A DNA stretch of 64,000 bases from Pseudopedobacter sp038243635 (GTDB lineage: Bacteria > Bacteroidota > Bacteroidia > Sphingobacteriales > Sphingobacteriaceae). Positions 16,365 through 24,099 of this stretch are shown here, one piece after another. The notes beneath the pieces are model-generated. The model made no database searches, was not told where the DNA came from, and was given only the letters and a program-made list of their open reading frames with translations. Within the stretch, counting starts at the first letter, position 1. Each line of letters begins with the position of its first letter. The stretch lies in NCBI GenBank assembly GCA_038243635.1, contig JBBSQW010000005.1:62001-126000 (forward strand), written 5' to 3'. The position numbers were made by a program, and so were the translations under genes.

Positions 16365-17380
16365 TATTTATTCAAAATGATATCTTCTAAAACATCAATC
16401 CATGCTGGGTTATCATTTAAACTTTCCACCAATTGTACTTTTTCGCCCCCCAATTCTACAAACTCTTCTTGGTACTCAACAGAGATTTCGTAAAGGGTTT
16501 CTAAACAATCTGCAACAAAAGCTGGACATAATACTAAAAGACGCTTTACGCCTTTTTCGGCTAAATCTTTAAGCACAACGCTGGTGTAAGGTTGCATCCA
16601 AGGGTCGTTTCCTAAACGTGACTGGTAACAAAGCGTATAATCTTTATCAGTCAAATTTAATTCTTTAGCAATTAATTGTGCTGTATTATTGCATTGGGCG
16701 GTATAACAAAACTTATTGTTTTCGGTTAGTGTAGCGCAACAATTATCGACCTTTAAACAATGCTGGCCAGAAACATCTGCTTTACGCATTTGCCTTTGCG
16801 GAATACCATGGAAACTGAATAAAATATGATCCCACTTTTGGTCGAGGTATTTCTTAGCATTATCTACAAAAATTTTAATCATTCCGGGATGATCGTAATA
16901 GCTATTAACGAAGCTTAAAGCGGGAATAGCTTGCCATTTGCTTATTATTTCCATAACCAATTGGTGTACAGAACCGGTTGATGCCGAAGCATATTGCGGA
17001 AACAATGGAACTACTTTAATGCTATCTACTTTTGCTTGCTTCAACCTTTCTAAAGCATCGGGAATTGATGGCGATTGGTAACGCATTGCCAATTCTACTT
17101 GATAATTATCACCCAGTTTTTTTGCAACGGCATCACGAACGCTATTGCCATAAATCAATAACGGTGAACCTTTTTCTGTCCAAATTTCTTTGTAGATTTT
17201 TGCCGATTTTGGGCCTCGGAAAGGAACAATAATTCCTTTTACTAAAAGCGTACGGTTAAACGCGTTAATATCAATTACACGCTCGTCCATTAAAAATTGA
17301 TCGAGGTATTTTCTTACATCTGCTGTTGAAGGACTATCTGGCGTACCCAGATTTACCAATAGAATTCCTTTTTTACCCAT
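16364..17380 (-). CDS. hemH: ferrochelatase
   Basis: This 338-residue enzyme inserts Fe2+ into protoporphyrin IX in the last step of haem synthesis. Family strings are LVNLGTPDSP at the N terminus, FRGPKSAKIYKEIW, PLFPQYASASTGS, the metal-site His191 in FSFHGIPQR, and LGNDPWMQPYT near the C terminus. A cysteine-rich stretch (KVDNCCATLTENNKFCYTAQC) is also present; whether it binds a cluster is not known. It starts inside crtW (8-base overlap), so the two are co-translated. Confidence 0.94.
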   Translation of the reverse strand: MGKKGILLVNLGTPDSPSTADVRKYLDQFLMDERVIDINAFNRTLLVKGIIVPFRGPKSAKIYKEIWTEKGSPLLIYGNSVRDAVAKKLGDNYQVELAMRYQSPSIPDALERLKQAKVDSIKVVPLFPQYASASTGSVHQLVMEIISKWQAIPALSFVNSYYDHPGMIKIFVDNAKKYLDQKWDHILFSFHGIPQRQMRKADVSGQHCLKVDNCCATLTENNKFCYTAQCNNTAQLIAKELNLTDKDYTLCYQSRLGNDPWMQPYTSVVLKDLAEKGVKRLLVLCPAFVADCLETLYEISVEYQEEFVELGGEKVQLVESLNDNPAWIDVLEDIILNK

Positions 17381-18065
17381 TATTTGTATCTGTAATATTT
17401 TCTTTTACTTGCCAAAGCTTCCACCACGGTGTTCCTGGCGATTCATGGTGCTCATAATGATACCCGAAAAAATAGCAAGTAAAGAAAGCCCATATATGAT
17501 TTTTTGTCTGTGTTTTTGATTGATGAATATTTTGATGTTCGCCTTTGTGCGGTAAATAAGTGCCAAAATAAAATAATTGTAACGTACTTAACAAAGATGG
17601 AACAACCCAGAACATTAAAAGGTTTTTTTCTGGGATATAGATTTTTAATACGTTGTAAATAATAGCCATTGCTACCACCTGCCACCAGCTTAAGTATTGT
17701 TTGATAAACTGGTAATACCATTTTAAAAAGTTGCCTTCGTAATAATCGGGGTCCTGTTCTGTATGTACAAATTGATGATGCTTATGATGTTCAGTATTTA
17801 GTTTTTGGAAAGGGAAAACGGCATAAAACAAAGTGCAAACTTGGCCAATAAAATTATTCAATTTTTTGCTTTTGGGTGCAACCGTACCATGCATAGCATC
17901 ATGTGCGGTTATAAAAAGCCCGGTATATAAATGCATTTGTATCAAAACAAAAACATACACTAAAGGATTTGTGAAGCTGAAATCAAAACGCATTAGCATC
18001 GTAATACTAAGCATCCATAAAAAAATGATTAGTAATGCCATATATATTCCGCGGTTATTTTTCAA
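17373..18065 (-). CDS. crtW: CrtW-type carotenoid 4-ketolase (membrane di-iron oxygenase)
   Basis: This 230-residue membrane enzyme has four or more hydrophobic segments and the histidine boxes of the CrtW branch of the fatty-acid-hydroxylase superfamily: HDAMHG, EHHKHHQ, a lone His in TYLPHKGEH, and YHYEHHESPGTPWW. CrtW oxidises C-4 of beta-ionone rings to a ketone. Only TTG at 18065 and ATG at 18041 are possible starts after an in-frame stop; TTG is kept because it includes residues leading into the first membrane segment, but the ATG (222 residues) is a real alternative. The neighbours crtD, cruF, ispH and a glycosyltransferase support a carotenoid role. Confidence 0.85.
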   Translation of the reverse strand: MKNNRGIYMALLIIFLWMLSITMLMRFDFSFTNPLVYVFVLIQMHLYTGLFITAHDAMHGTVAPKSKKLNNFIGQVCTLFYAVFPFQKLNTEHHKHHQFVHTEQDPDYYEGNFLKWYYQFIKQYLSWWQVVAMAIIYNVLKIYIPEKNLLMFWVVPSLLSTLQLFYFGTYLPHKGEHQNIHQSKTQTKNHIWAFFTCYFFGYHYEHHESPGTPWWKLWQVKENITDTNNG

Positions 18066-18114
18066 GTCTTAATTTTTTATGATGATAATTTGCGTTAGGG
18101 ATTAAAGCGGATAC

Positions 18115-18198
18115 CGGCCTTGTGATTAAGGCCGTGTTTTGGCTTTGTGTTTTGGCAAACCGTATGAGCGTAAAGCCCGCCCCGCTTTTTTATCGGGG
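18115..18198. other. GC-rich structured spacer between ispH and crtW
   Basis: Two hairpins lie in the 149-base gap: CGGCCTT (18115-18121) with AAGGCCG (18128-18134), a perfect 7-bp stem with 6-base loop; and CCCCG (18180-18184) with CGGGG (18194-18198). Between them are repeated TTTTGGC strings. No T run follows on either strand. The block is distinctly GC-richer than its surroundings, as expected for a dispersed intergenic element. Confidence 0.5.
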
Positions 18199-18214
18199 AA
18201 CCGCCCAAATAAAC

Positions 18215-19063
18215 CTAATAGGTTTCTAAAACTTCCTTTACCTGTTCCATTAACCACATTGGGGTTGATGTTGCGCCACAAATACCAATTTTATCGCCTT
18301 TATTAAACATTGCAGTCTCTAAATCATTGGGTTTACTGATAAAGTAGGTTGCTGGGTTATGCTTTTTGCAAACCTCGTAAAGCACCTTTCCGTTTGATGA
18401 TTTTTTGCCCGAAACAAAAACGATTTTATCAAACTTCTTCACAAAATTTGGGAGTTCTTTGTCCCGGTTAGATACCTGGCGGCAAATGGTATCGTTGGCT
18501 TTAATATCATGACCACGAGCAATCAACTGATTTTTAATTTCGTAAAATTTATGGGTCGATTTGGTGGTTTGGCTGTAAAGTGTAAATGATTTTGGTAAAT
18601 CCACGCCGTCAAGCTCGGACAAATCTTGAAAAACCAAAGCCTCATTATTTGTTTGTCCCTGTAACGCAATTACTTCTGCATGACCATGTTTTCCAAAAAT
18701 CAACACCTTTTCTTTAGCGTCATGCGTGGTTTTTATACGATTTTGCAGTTTTAAAACTACCGGGCAAGATGCATCAATTAAAATGATATTATTAGCCAAA
18801 GCAACCCTATAAGTTTCAGGTGCTTCGCCATGTGCTCTAATTAATACTTTCTCGTTATATAAAGATTTGAGTTCTTCGTTATCGATAATTTTTAGCCCTT
18901 TTTGTTTTAGCCTTAGTACTTCTTCATCATTATGAACAATATCTCCTAAACAATATAAATATCCATCTTCTTCAAGAATTTCTTCTGCCATATCAATAGC
19001 GTAAACTACGCCGAAACAAAATCCCGAATCATTGTCAATAGAAACTTTTAAATTATATTCCAT
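18215..19063 (-). CDS. ispH: 4-hydroxy-3-methylbut-2-enyl diphosphate reductase
   Basis: IspH (LytB) makes IPP and DMAPP from HMBPP in the last step of the MEP isoprenoid pathway. The 282-residue protein has the three conserved iron-sulfur cysteines: Cys16 in SGFCFGV, Cys100 in DASCPVV and Cys194 in DTICRQ. It also has the conserved GKHGHAE, and GICGATSTPMWLMEQV at the C terminus. Its position inside the carotenoid cassette ties precursor supply to pigment synthesis. A consensus -7 element 17 bases upstream (19080-19087) suggests it can be transcribed independently of the cassette. Confidence 0.95.
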   Translation of the reverse strand: MEYNLKVSIDNDSGFCFGVVYAIDMAEEILEEDGYLYCLGDIVHNDEEVLRLKQKGLKIIDNEELKSLYNEKVLIRAHGEAPETYRVALANNIILIDASCPVVLKLQNRIKTTHDAKEKVLIFGKHGHAEVIALQGQTNNEALVFQDLSELDGVDLPKSFTLYSQTTKSTHKFYEIKNQLIARGHDIKANDTICRQVSNRDKELPNFVKKFDKIVFVSGKKSSNGKVLYEVCKKHNPATYFISKPNDLETAMFNKGDKIGICGATSTPMWLMEQVKEVLETY

Positions 19064-19079
19064 TTGATATTATTTTCTA

Positions 19080-19087
19080 CAAAAATA
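19080..19087 (-). promoter_or_regulatory. -7 element for ispH
   Basis: On the minus strand TATTTTTG matches TAnnTTTG exactly. It ends 16 bases before the ispH ATG, inside the 36-base gap after cruF. Confidence 0.5.
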
Positions 19088-19099
19088 TAAAAAGTTAAG

Positions 19100-19741
19100 T
19101 CAGAGTGCCGTAACATTTAAGCCAATAAAAAACAGCACCTGGCTAATTAATAAAGTTAAAGCTACAGGGTTTGATTTTCGAAAATCCAGCTGATAATAAA
19201 CCCTTAGTAAAATAAAGCAAACAAAAAACCAAGCAATGTAGTTTTGCAACGGAATGACACTATCTGCCCAACTCCAATAATCAAAACGTACTGCAACAGG
19301 TTCGATCAAAAAATCAACAAAAACCAAGATAGCTGCACCTATCAATGATTTTAGATTACGCATATGCTTAAAATATTTCTTTAAAACCGCACCTACGCAA
19401 AAAACTAAAATAACCCAATTTACACCAATTAGCAGAGGTACTTGTGCTACTTTAATACCTAATGTTTCGCCGTAATTGTAGGTTCCAAAAATTGCTTCCG
19501 TAGAAACGCCTACAACTTCTACCAAATAGCCACTTAAGTAAACAAAGCCTAAGCACAACCAAAATTGTTTGTTAAATTCTTTTTGGTTAACCAGTAGAAT
19601 GCTTGCCATTAACAATAAATGAAACGGCACAAAAGAGATAAAAAAATCATGCAAGTGAGGAAGGGTAAATCCTACAAAACCTACAGCGTGAAAAATGATG
19701 ATAAAGATTTTTGATAAACCTATTTTGTCTAAATACTTCAT
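19100..19741 (-). CDS. cruF: CruF-like carotenoid hydratase (DUF422 family)
   Basis: This 213-residue integral membrane protein has about seven hydrophobic segments. The family strings are clear: EVVGVSTEAIFGTYNYGETLG, VPLLIGVNW and the late EPVAVRFDYWSW...PLQNYIAWF. CruF enzymes hydrate the C-1',2' bond of acyclic carotenoid ends to give a tertiary alcohol. The start at 19741 is favoured because its ATG overlaps the TGA of the glycosyltransferase (ATGA, 4 bases), a strong coupling arrangement; an ATG eight codons earlier is less likely. Substrate range is inferred from the family and neighbouring crtD. Confidence 0.85.
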   Translation of the reverse strand: MKYLDKIGLSKIFIIIFHAVGFVGFTLPHLHDFFISFVPFHLLLMASILLVNQKEFNKQFWLCLGFVYLSGYLVEVVGVSTEAIFGTYNYGETLGIKVAQVPLLIGVNWVILVFCVGAVLKKYFKHMRNLKSLIGAAILVFVDFLIEPVAVRFDYWSWADSVIPLQNYIAWFFVCFILLRVYYQLDFRKSNPVALTLLISQVLFFIGLNVTAL

Positions 19742-20832
19742 GTGTTGATGGTTCTGCCTTTCCAACTTATTTTATTACCCAAAGATTGATTGATAGACAA
19801 AAAGGCTAAAATAAGTAAGTTTAACATTTGAATGGGGTGGTACAATACGTTTACAAACACATTTTGGCCCGAAAGATAAGAAATCATAATTCGGCTAAAA
19901 ATGATCAATGTCAAAGCGAAATAAAATAGTTGAAAGTTTCCGAATGCCAAGATAAACAAAGGCCCAAAAACGATAAATATAATGTAGATGATTAAAGCAA
20001 TGATACTGTTGTTAAAGCCTGCCAATATGTTTTTGCTAAAACCACTTAAACATTCATCGTAGTTTTTGTACATCCGGCAAAAAATAAATCCGTTTGCCAG
20101 TAAAGCTTCCCCATTTAAACCTTCTTGCTTCAGTTTTTTCATGATTTCAATATCTTCTACAACTTTGTTTTTTACTAGTTGGTGCCAATGAAACTGTTTA
20201 TATTGTGCAGCACTGAACAACATAAACTGCCCACTAGCTGCTGCAAGAGATGGTAATTTAGATAGTTTTACTAAACGTAGGGGTAATAAATTTAAAAGCA
20301 AAAAGTGCATTAAAGGCACTACCGCTTTTTCGCCAAGGGTTTGTGTAATTTGGTTGGTGAATAAACTGAGCAAGCTTAGTTTACCAATATGCATGCGGTA
20401 AAGCGTATTATTAATCAAATGGTCTTTTACTTCTTCATCGGCATCCAAAAACATTAACCAATCTCCTTTTGCGTGTTCCGCTAATTGGTGACAAGCAAAG
20501 TTTTTGCCGAGCCAGTCTTTCGGCAAGCTTTCACCCTTGATAATTTTGAATTTTGGATGGTTGGTGCAGAAATTGGCAACTACTTGATAAGTATGGTCTT
20601 CTGAAGCGTCGTCCAAAATAATGACCTCAATATTTTGATAGTCTTGCTGATGGATGGATTGTAAAAGCTTTAAAATATTTTCTTCCTCGTTTCTTGCAGG
20701 AATTAAGATAGAAACTAAATCGTTAAATTTTTTTGGGGAGTTGGTTAATTTGGGATTAGATATAAAGTTGAACAGCGTTACTGTAAAACGTAAAATCAGA
20801 AAGAAGAATACTACATAAAAAAAGTAAATCAT
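19738..20832 (-). CDS. membrane-associated glycosyltransferase 2, CruC/CruG-like
   Basis: This 364-residue GT2 protein has an N-terminal membrane anchor (about 1-20), a GT-A domain (about 40-250) with VSILIPARNEEENI, ILDDASEDHT, LPKDWLGKNFACHQLA and the donor-site LDADEEV, and three or four C-terminal hydrophobic segments (about 275-350). The LPxxWxGKxxA string and overall layout match carotenoid glycosyltransferases of the CruC/CruG type. It probably glycosylates the hydroxyl made by CruF. It lies 1 base after the acyltransferase stop and overlaps cruF by 4 bases, so the three form one translational unit. Confidence 0.8.
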   Translation of the reverse strand: MIYFFYVVFFFLILRFTVTLFNFISNPKLTNSPKKFNDLVSILIPARNEEENILKLLQSIHQQDYQNIEVIILDDASEDHTYQVVANFCTNHPKFKIIKGESLPKDWLGKNFACHQLAEHAKGDWLMFLDADEEVKDHLINNTLYRMHIGKLSLLSLFTNQITQTLGEKAVVPLMHFLLLNLLPLRLVKLSKLPSLAAASGQFMLFSAAQYKQFHWHQLVKNKVVEDIEIMKKLKQEGLNGEALLANGFIFCRMYKNYDECLSGFSKNILAGFNNSIIALIIYIIFIVFGPLFILAFGNFQLFYFALTLIIFSRIMISYLSGQNVFVNVLYHPIQMLNLLILAFLSINQSLGNKISWKGRTINT

Positions 20833-20833
20833 T

Positions 20834-21457
20834 TTATACCGTTATTTCTGATTGTTGGTTCAAGGTTGTTTCATAATGCTGGTTGTAAGCGCTTTTCACT
20901 GTTTGTAAATCTACAAGTTCTGGCGCTTTCCAATTTTGTAAGGCAATTTTCAGTTTAGGCTTTCGCTGATCGAAATACTCGGTTAAAATAGTGGCGAAAA
21001 CATAATTAAAATTCTTTTTTGATGCGTCAATAATCCGAAGAACACCCTTTTCAAAATCAATAGTTTTACTGTGTAAGGAGTGTAGTTTTCCTTGCGGAAA
21101 AATCAACAGCAAATTATCTGGATTATTTAATAATTCGCCCGCATAATTTAAAGATTCAAGCAAGCTTTTTGCATTTTTCTGAATACCAAATGCACCTAAG
21201 TATTTTAGAAAGCTCACCTTTTTTGCGGTTTCTTCTAAAACCATGACATGAAACTTTTTTTTAAAATAAATTTTGTTGAGGTAAAAAATTAGAAAGCCAT
21301 CCCACCAGCTGAAGTGGTTGGATAATAAAAGTATGGCTTTTCGTTGGTCAACGTTTACTTTGTTATACTCAAAACCCGAAAAATCGCTTTTGATAATCCG
21401 CTCTATGTACCAAGAGAAGAAAGCATAAATGATTTTATTGGATTTGGGTTTAATCAT
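20834..21457 (-). CDS. PlsC-type acyltransferase, probably acylating the carotenoid glycoside
   Basis: This 207-residue protein has the 1-acylglycerol-phosphate acyltransferase motifs: LLLSNHFSWWDGF with the His48-x4-Asp53 catalytic pair, and LLIFPQGKLHS as the substrate-binding block. A CruD-like role (adding a fatty acyl group to the carotenoid-bound sugar) is inferred from its place directly before the CruC-like glycosyltransferase; a phospholipid role cannot be excluded. The ATG at 21457 is used; a start six codons upstream is also open. Confidence 0.75.
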   Translation of the reverse strand: MIKPKSNKIIYAFFSWYIERIIKSDFSGFEYNKVNVDQRKAILLLSNHFSWWDGFLIFYLNKIYFKKKFHVMVLEETAKKVSFLKYLGAFGIQKNAKSLLESLNYAGELLNNPDNLLLIFPQGKLHSLHSKTIDFEKGVLRIIDASKKNFNYVFATILTEYFDQRKPKLKIALQNWKAPELVDLQTVKSAYNQHYETTLNQQSEITV

Positions 21458-21538
21458 CGTTGATACTAAACACAAATCTAATCATTTGGTTTTGTTTTAC
21501 ATTTCAAAAGCTCAACTCGCCTTTTTTTGTGAAGATTT

Positions 21539-23008
21539 TTAGTCTTTTTTAATCATATCACCCACAATTTTTGCGGATAATAAGGCTAAAGGAATTCCGC
21601 CGCCAGGATGCACACTTCCACCAACAAAGTATAAGTTTTTGATGCCTTTGCTAAAATTGGCGTGACGTAAAAACGCAGCAAACTGATTGTTAGAGCTGGT
21701 GCCGTAAAGTGAACCGCGGAAAGACGATGTTCTGCTTTCTATTGTTCTTGGATCTAAAATACTTTCGTTTTCAATCAACTGCTCTAAATCTATACCTAAG
21801 CTTTTATTTAGTTTAGCGATGATGTTTTTGCGAGCCTCAGCAATTAATGCGTCCCAATCTTGTCCGGTGTTGTTTGGTACGTTAATCATGGTAAACCAAT
21901 TCTCGCAACCATCAGGAGCATCACTCGTTTGAATTTTTGAGCTAATGTTGATGTAAACCGTAGGGTCATAATGAATGTTTTGGGATTTAAACATGGCGTT
22001 AAACTCCGCTTGATAATCTTTACTAAAAAAAATATTATGCAAACCAAGTTCTTTAAACTGCTTTTTAATACCCCAATAAAAAATCAATGCTGAGCTGGAG
22101 CGTTCTTGCTTTAGAATCTTTTGGGGTTGCTTTTGGTCTTTTAAAAGGTGTTTGTAAGTGAAATATACATCCATGTTAGAAAGCACTAAATCACTCTCGT
22201 AAAACTGTTGGCCAACTTTAATCCCTTTTACTTTACCGTTGTTAACCACAATTTCATCCACACGTGTGTTGTAATTGAATTTTACGCCTAAATCTTCGGC
22301 TAATTTGACCAAACCTTTGGTAATGCTGTACATGCCTCCTTTAGGGAAATAAGCACCCAAGTTCTGTTCTAAATGCGGTATGATATTTAAAGTTGCAGGC
22401 GCTTGATAAGGATTTGAACCGTTATAGGTGGCAAAACGATTTGCATACTGCACCATTTTTTCATCACTAAAAAAGGATTGGTTAGCTTTCGCCATGCTGC
22501 GGAATGCATCTATTTGGCCGAACCTTAAAAAAGATTTAGCGGTGTTTGTATTGGTGTAAGTTGATAATAAATGCAAAGACTTTTCTAAGAAAACCTGATG
22601 GGTAATATCATAGATGGTGGCACTTTTATTTAGAAACTTCTTAAGCTCTTTAGCAGTAGCTGCGGAGTTTTTCTCAACTTCCTTTGAAAACTTGTCTACA
22701 TCCGCAAAAGCTGTTAATCGGGTTCCATCATCCCAAAAATAATTGCATATCTCTTCCAGTTTTTGGTATTCAAAATAGTCTTTTGGTTTTTTTCCTGCTA
22801 AAGCAAAAAGTTCATCTACGTACTGGGGCATCGTAAACAGACTTGGTCCTGCATCAAAGCGATATTCAGCTTGTTTAAATTCAGACAGTTTTCCGCCTGC
22901 GTAAGCATTACTTTCAAAAACGGCTACATCAAATCCTTTACATGTTAGTCGTATTGCGCTTGCAATTCCCGCTAATCCAGCTCCTATGATTATAATTCTT
23001 GGCATCAA
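21539..23008 (-). CDS. crtD: CrtD-type 1-hydroxycarotenoid 3,4-desaturase (phytoene-desaturase superfamily)
   Basis: This 489-residue FAD oxidoreductase opens with a dinucleotide fold (IIIGAGLAGIASA, residues 5-17, and VFESNAYAGGKLSE). It ends with the desaturase signature GIKNLYFVGGSVHPGGGIPLAL. The substrate-region strings DAGPSLFTMPQYVDELF and NYFWDDGTRL look like CrtD rather than CrtI, whose equivalent is usually DMGPSWYWMP. CrtD introduces the 3',4' double bond next to a C-1' hydroxyl, matching cruF downstream. CrtI remains an alternative and would need a tree to exclude. It heads the minus-strand cassette. Confidence 0.82.
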   Translation of the reverse strand: MMPRIIIIGAGLAGIASAIRLTCKGFDVAVFESNAYAGGKLSEFKQAEYRFDAGPSLFTMPQYVDELFALAGKKPKDYFEYQKLEEICNYFWDDGTRLTAFADVDKFSKEVEKNSAATAKELKKFLNKSATIYDITHQVFLEKSLHLLSTYTNTNTAKSFLRFGQIDAFRSMAKANQSFFSDEKMVQYANRFATYNGSNPYQAPATLNIIPHLEQNLGAYFPKGGMYSITKGLVKLAEDLGVKFNYNTRVDEIVVNNGKVKGIKVGQQFYESDLVLSNMDVYFTYKHLLKDQKQPQKILKQERSSSALIFYWGIKKQFKELGLHNIFFSKDYQAEFNAMFKSQNIHYDPTVYINISSKIQTSDAPDGCENWFTMINVPNNTGQDWDALIAEARKNIIAKLNKSLGIDLEQLIENESILDPRTIESRTSSFRGSLYGTSSNNQFAAFLRHANFSKGIKNLYFVGGSVHPGGGIPLALLSAKIVGDMIKKD

Positions 23009-23056
23009 ATTAGATTTGTCAAATCTTTATTTTAGTTAATAACGTAGTAAAAGTTA

Positions 23057-24097
23057 ATGAACACAGTTTACAGTAGACTATCACGCATACCAATTATAAA
23101 ATACAATTATAGTTTAAAATTTTTGTTTGTTGCTTTTATTGGAATCCATATCCCGCTAATTGGCATTATTGCTTATGCTTTAAATAGCTCCGAAAATTTT
23201 TATTCTGGCAAGGCGATTATTATCATTGCTTTGATATTTACGCTTATATCTACGGGTGTTACTTTATCTGTTTTAAATAAGCTTTTAGCACCGTTGTTGA
23301 TGAGCGATAAAGCACTTAAAGATTATATTAACGAAGGAATTATTCCAGATTTACCAACCCATTATGATGATGAAGCGGGTAAATTGATGGTTTTAATTCA
23401 AGATACGATTACACATTTGGATAAGCTAGCTAATGAGAAGCAGGAGATTACCACGTTGGTTTCTCATAACTTAAGAACACCTTTAAACCAAATTGTAGGC
23501 TTGTGCGAACTTATTAAAATTGACCCTAATAATTTGAGTGACTACGTTGATAAAATAGAATCGGTAACCAAGCTGCAGTTAAGAAATTTGAGCGATTTAT
23601 TGACACAAATGATGTCAACAGGTACGCAAATTGTTACCTCACATAATATCCAGTATGACTTAAATACTTTTCTTAAAGAAGAATTGCAAGCCATTTTTGA
23701 CACTTTAGAAACGAAAAGCTTAGCGCTTTCTTTACATTTATCGGAAGAAGACTTAAAAACAGATAAAAGCAGGAGTAATCTTTCTTTGGTGTTTCAGAAT
23801 TTGCTGTCTAATGCCATTAAATTCTCTTACAAGAATGGGAAAATAAGTGTTTATACCAGAAAAATTAATGGTGAAACTGAAATTGAGGTAGCTGATCAAG
23901 GTTTAGGTTTTTCAGAAAGCTATCAAAAAAATATTTTTAAAGATGCTAGAAGTACTGGTCGTAAAGGCACTAATAATGAGCCGTCTATCGGCTTAGGCCT
24001 ACATCTTAGTAAAAAAATTATCGAACAAACGGGCGGCAAATTAACCGCTTTTAGCGAAGGCGACGATAAAGGAGCAAGCTTTAAAATTATTCTATAA
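23057..24097 (+). CDS. orphan sensor histidine kinase
   Basis: This 346-residue membrane kinase has two hydrophobic segments (about 21-42 and 52-73) with almost no periplasmic loop, a HAMP-like linker (about 76-125, PLLMSDKALKDYI...DDEAGKL), a HisKA dimerisation helix with phospho-acceptor His137 in VSHNLRTPLNQ, and an HATPase_c domain with N-box QNLLSNAIKFS, G1 DQGLGF and G2 GLGLHLSKK. The near absence of an external domain suggests it senses membrane or internal state. No response regulator is adjacent. It is divergent from crtD with a 48-base gap, so shared regulation is possible but unproven. Confidence 0.88.
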   Translation: MNTVYSRLSRIPIIKYNYSLKFLFVAFIGIHIPLIGIIAYALNSSENFYSGKAIIIIALIFTLISTGVTLSVLNKLLAPLLMSDKALKDYINEGIIPDLPTHYDDEAGKLMVLIQDTITHLDKLANEKQEITTLVSHNLRTPLNQIVGLCELIKIDPNNLSDYVDKIESVTKLQLRNLSDLLTQMMSTGTQIVTSHNIQYDLNTFLKEELQAIFDTLETKSLALSLHLSEEDLKTDKSRSNLSLVFQNLLSNAIKFSYKNGKISVYTRKINGETEIEVADQGLGFSESYQKNIFKDARSTGRKGTNNEPSIGLGLHLSKKIIEQTGGKLTAFSEGDDKGASFKIIL

Positions 24098-24099
24098 AC

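Noticed and set aside
18180..18198. CCCCG/CGGGG hairpin as an ispH terminator
   Set aside because: No T run follows on the minus strand, so it is listed as a structured element instead.
21539..23008. Calling the desaturase CrtI (phytoene desaturase)
   Set aside because: The DAGPSLFTMP and FWDDGT strings and the cruF/glycosyltransferase context favour CrtD; CrtI is kept only as an alternative.
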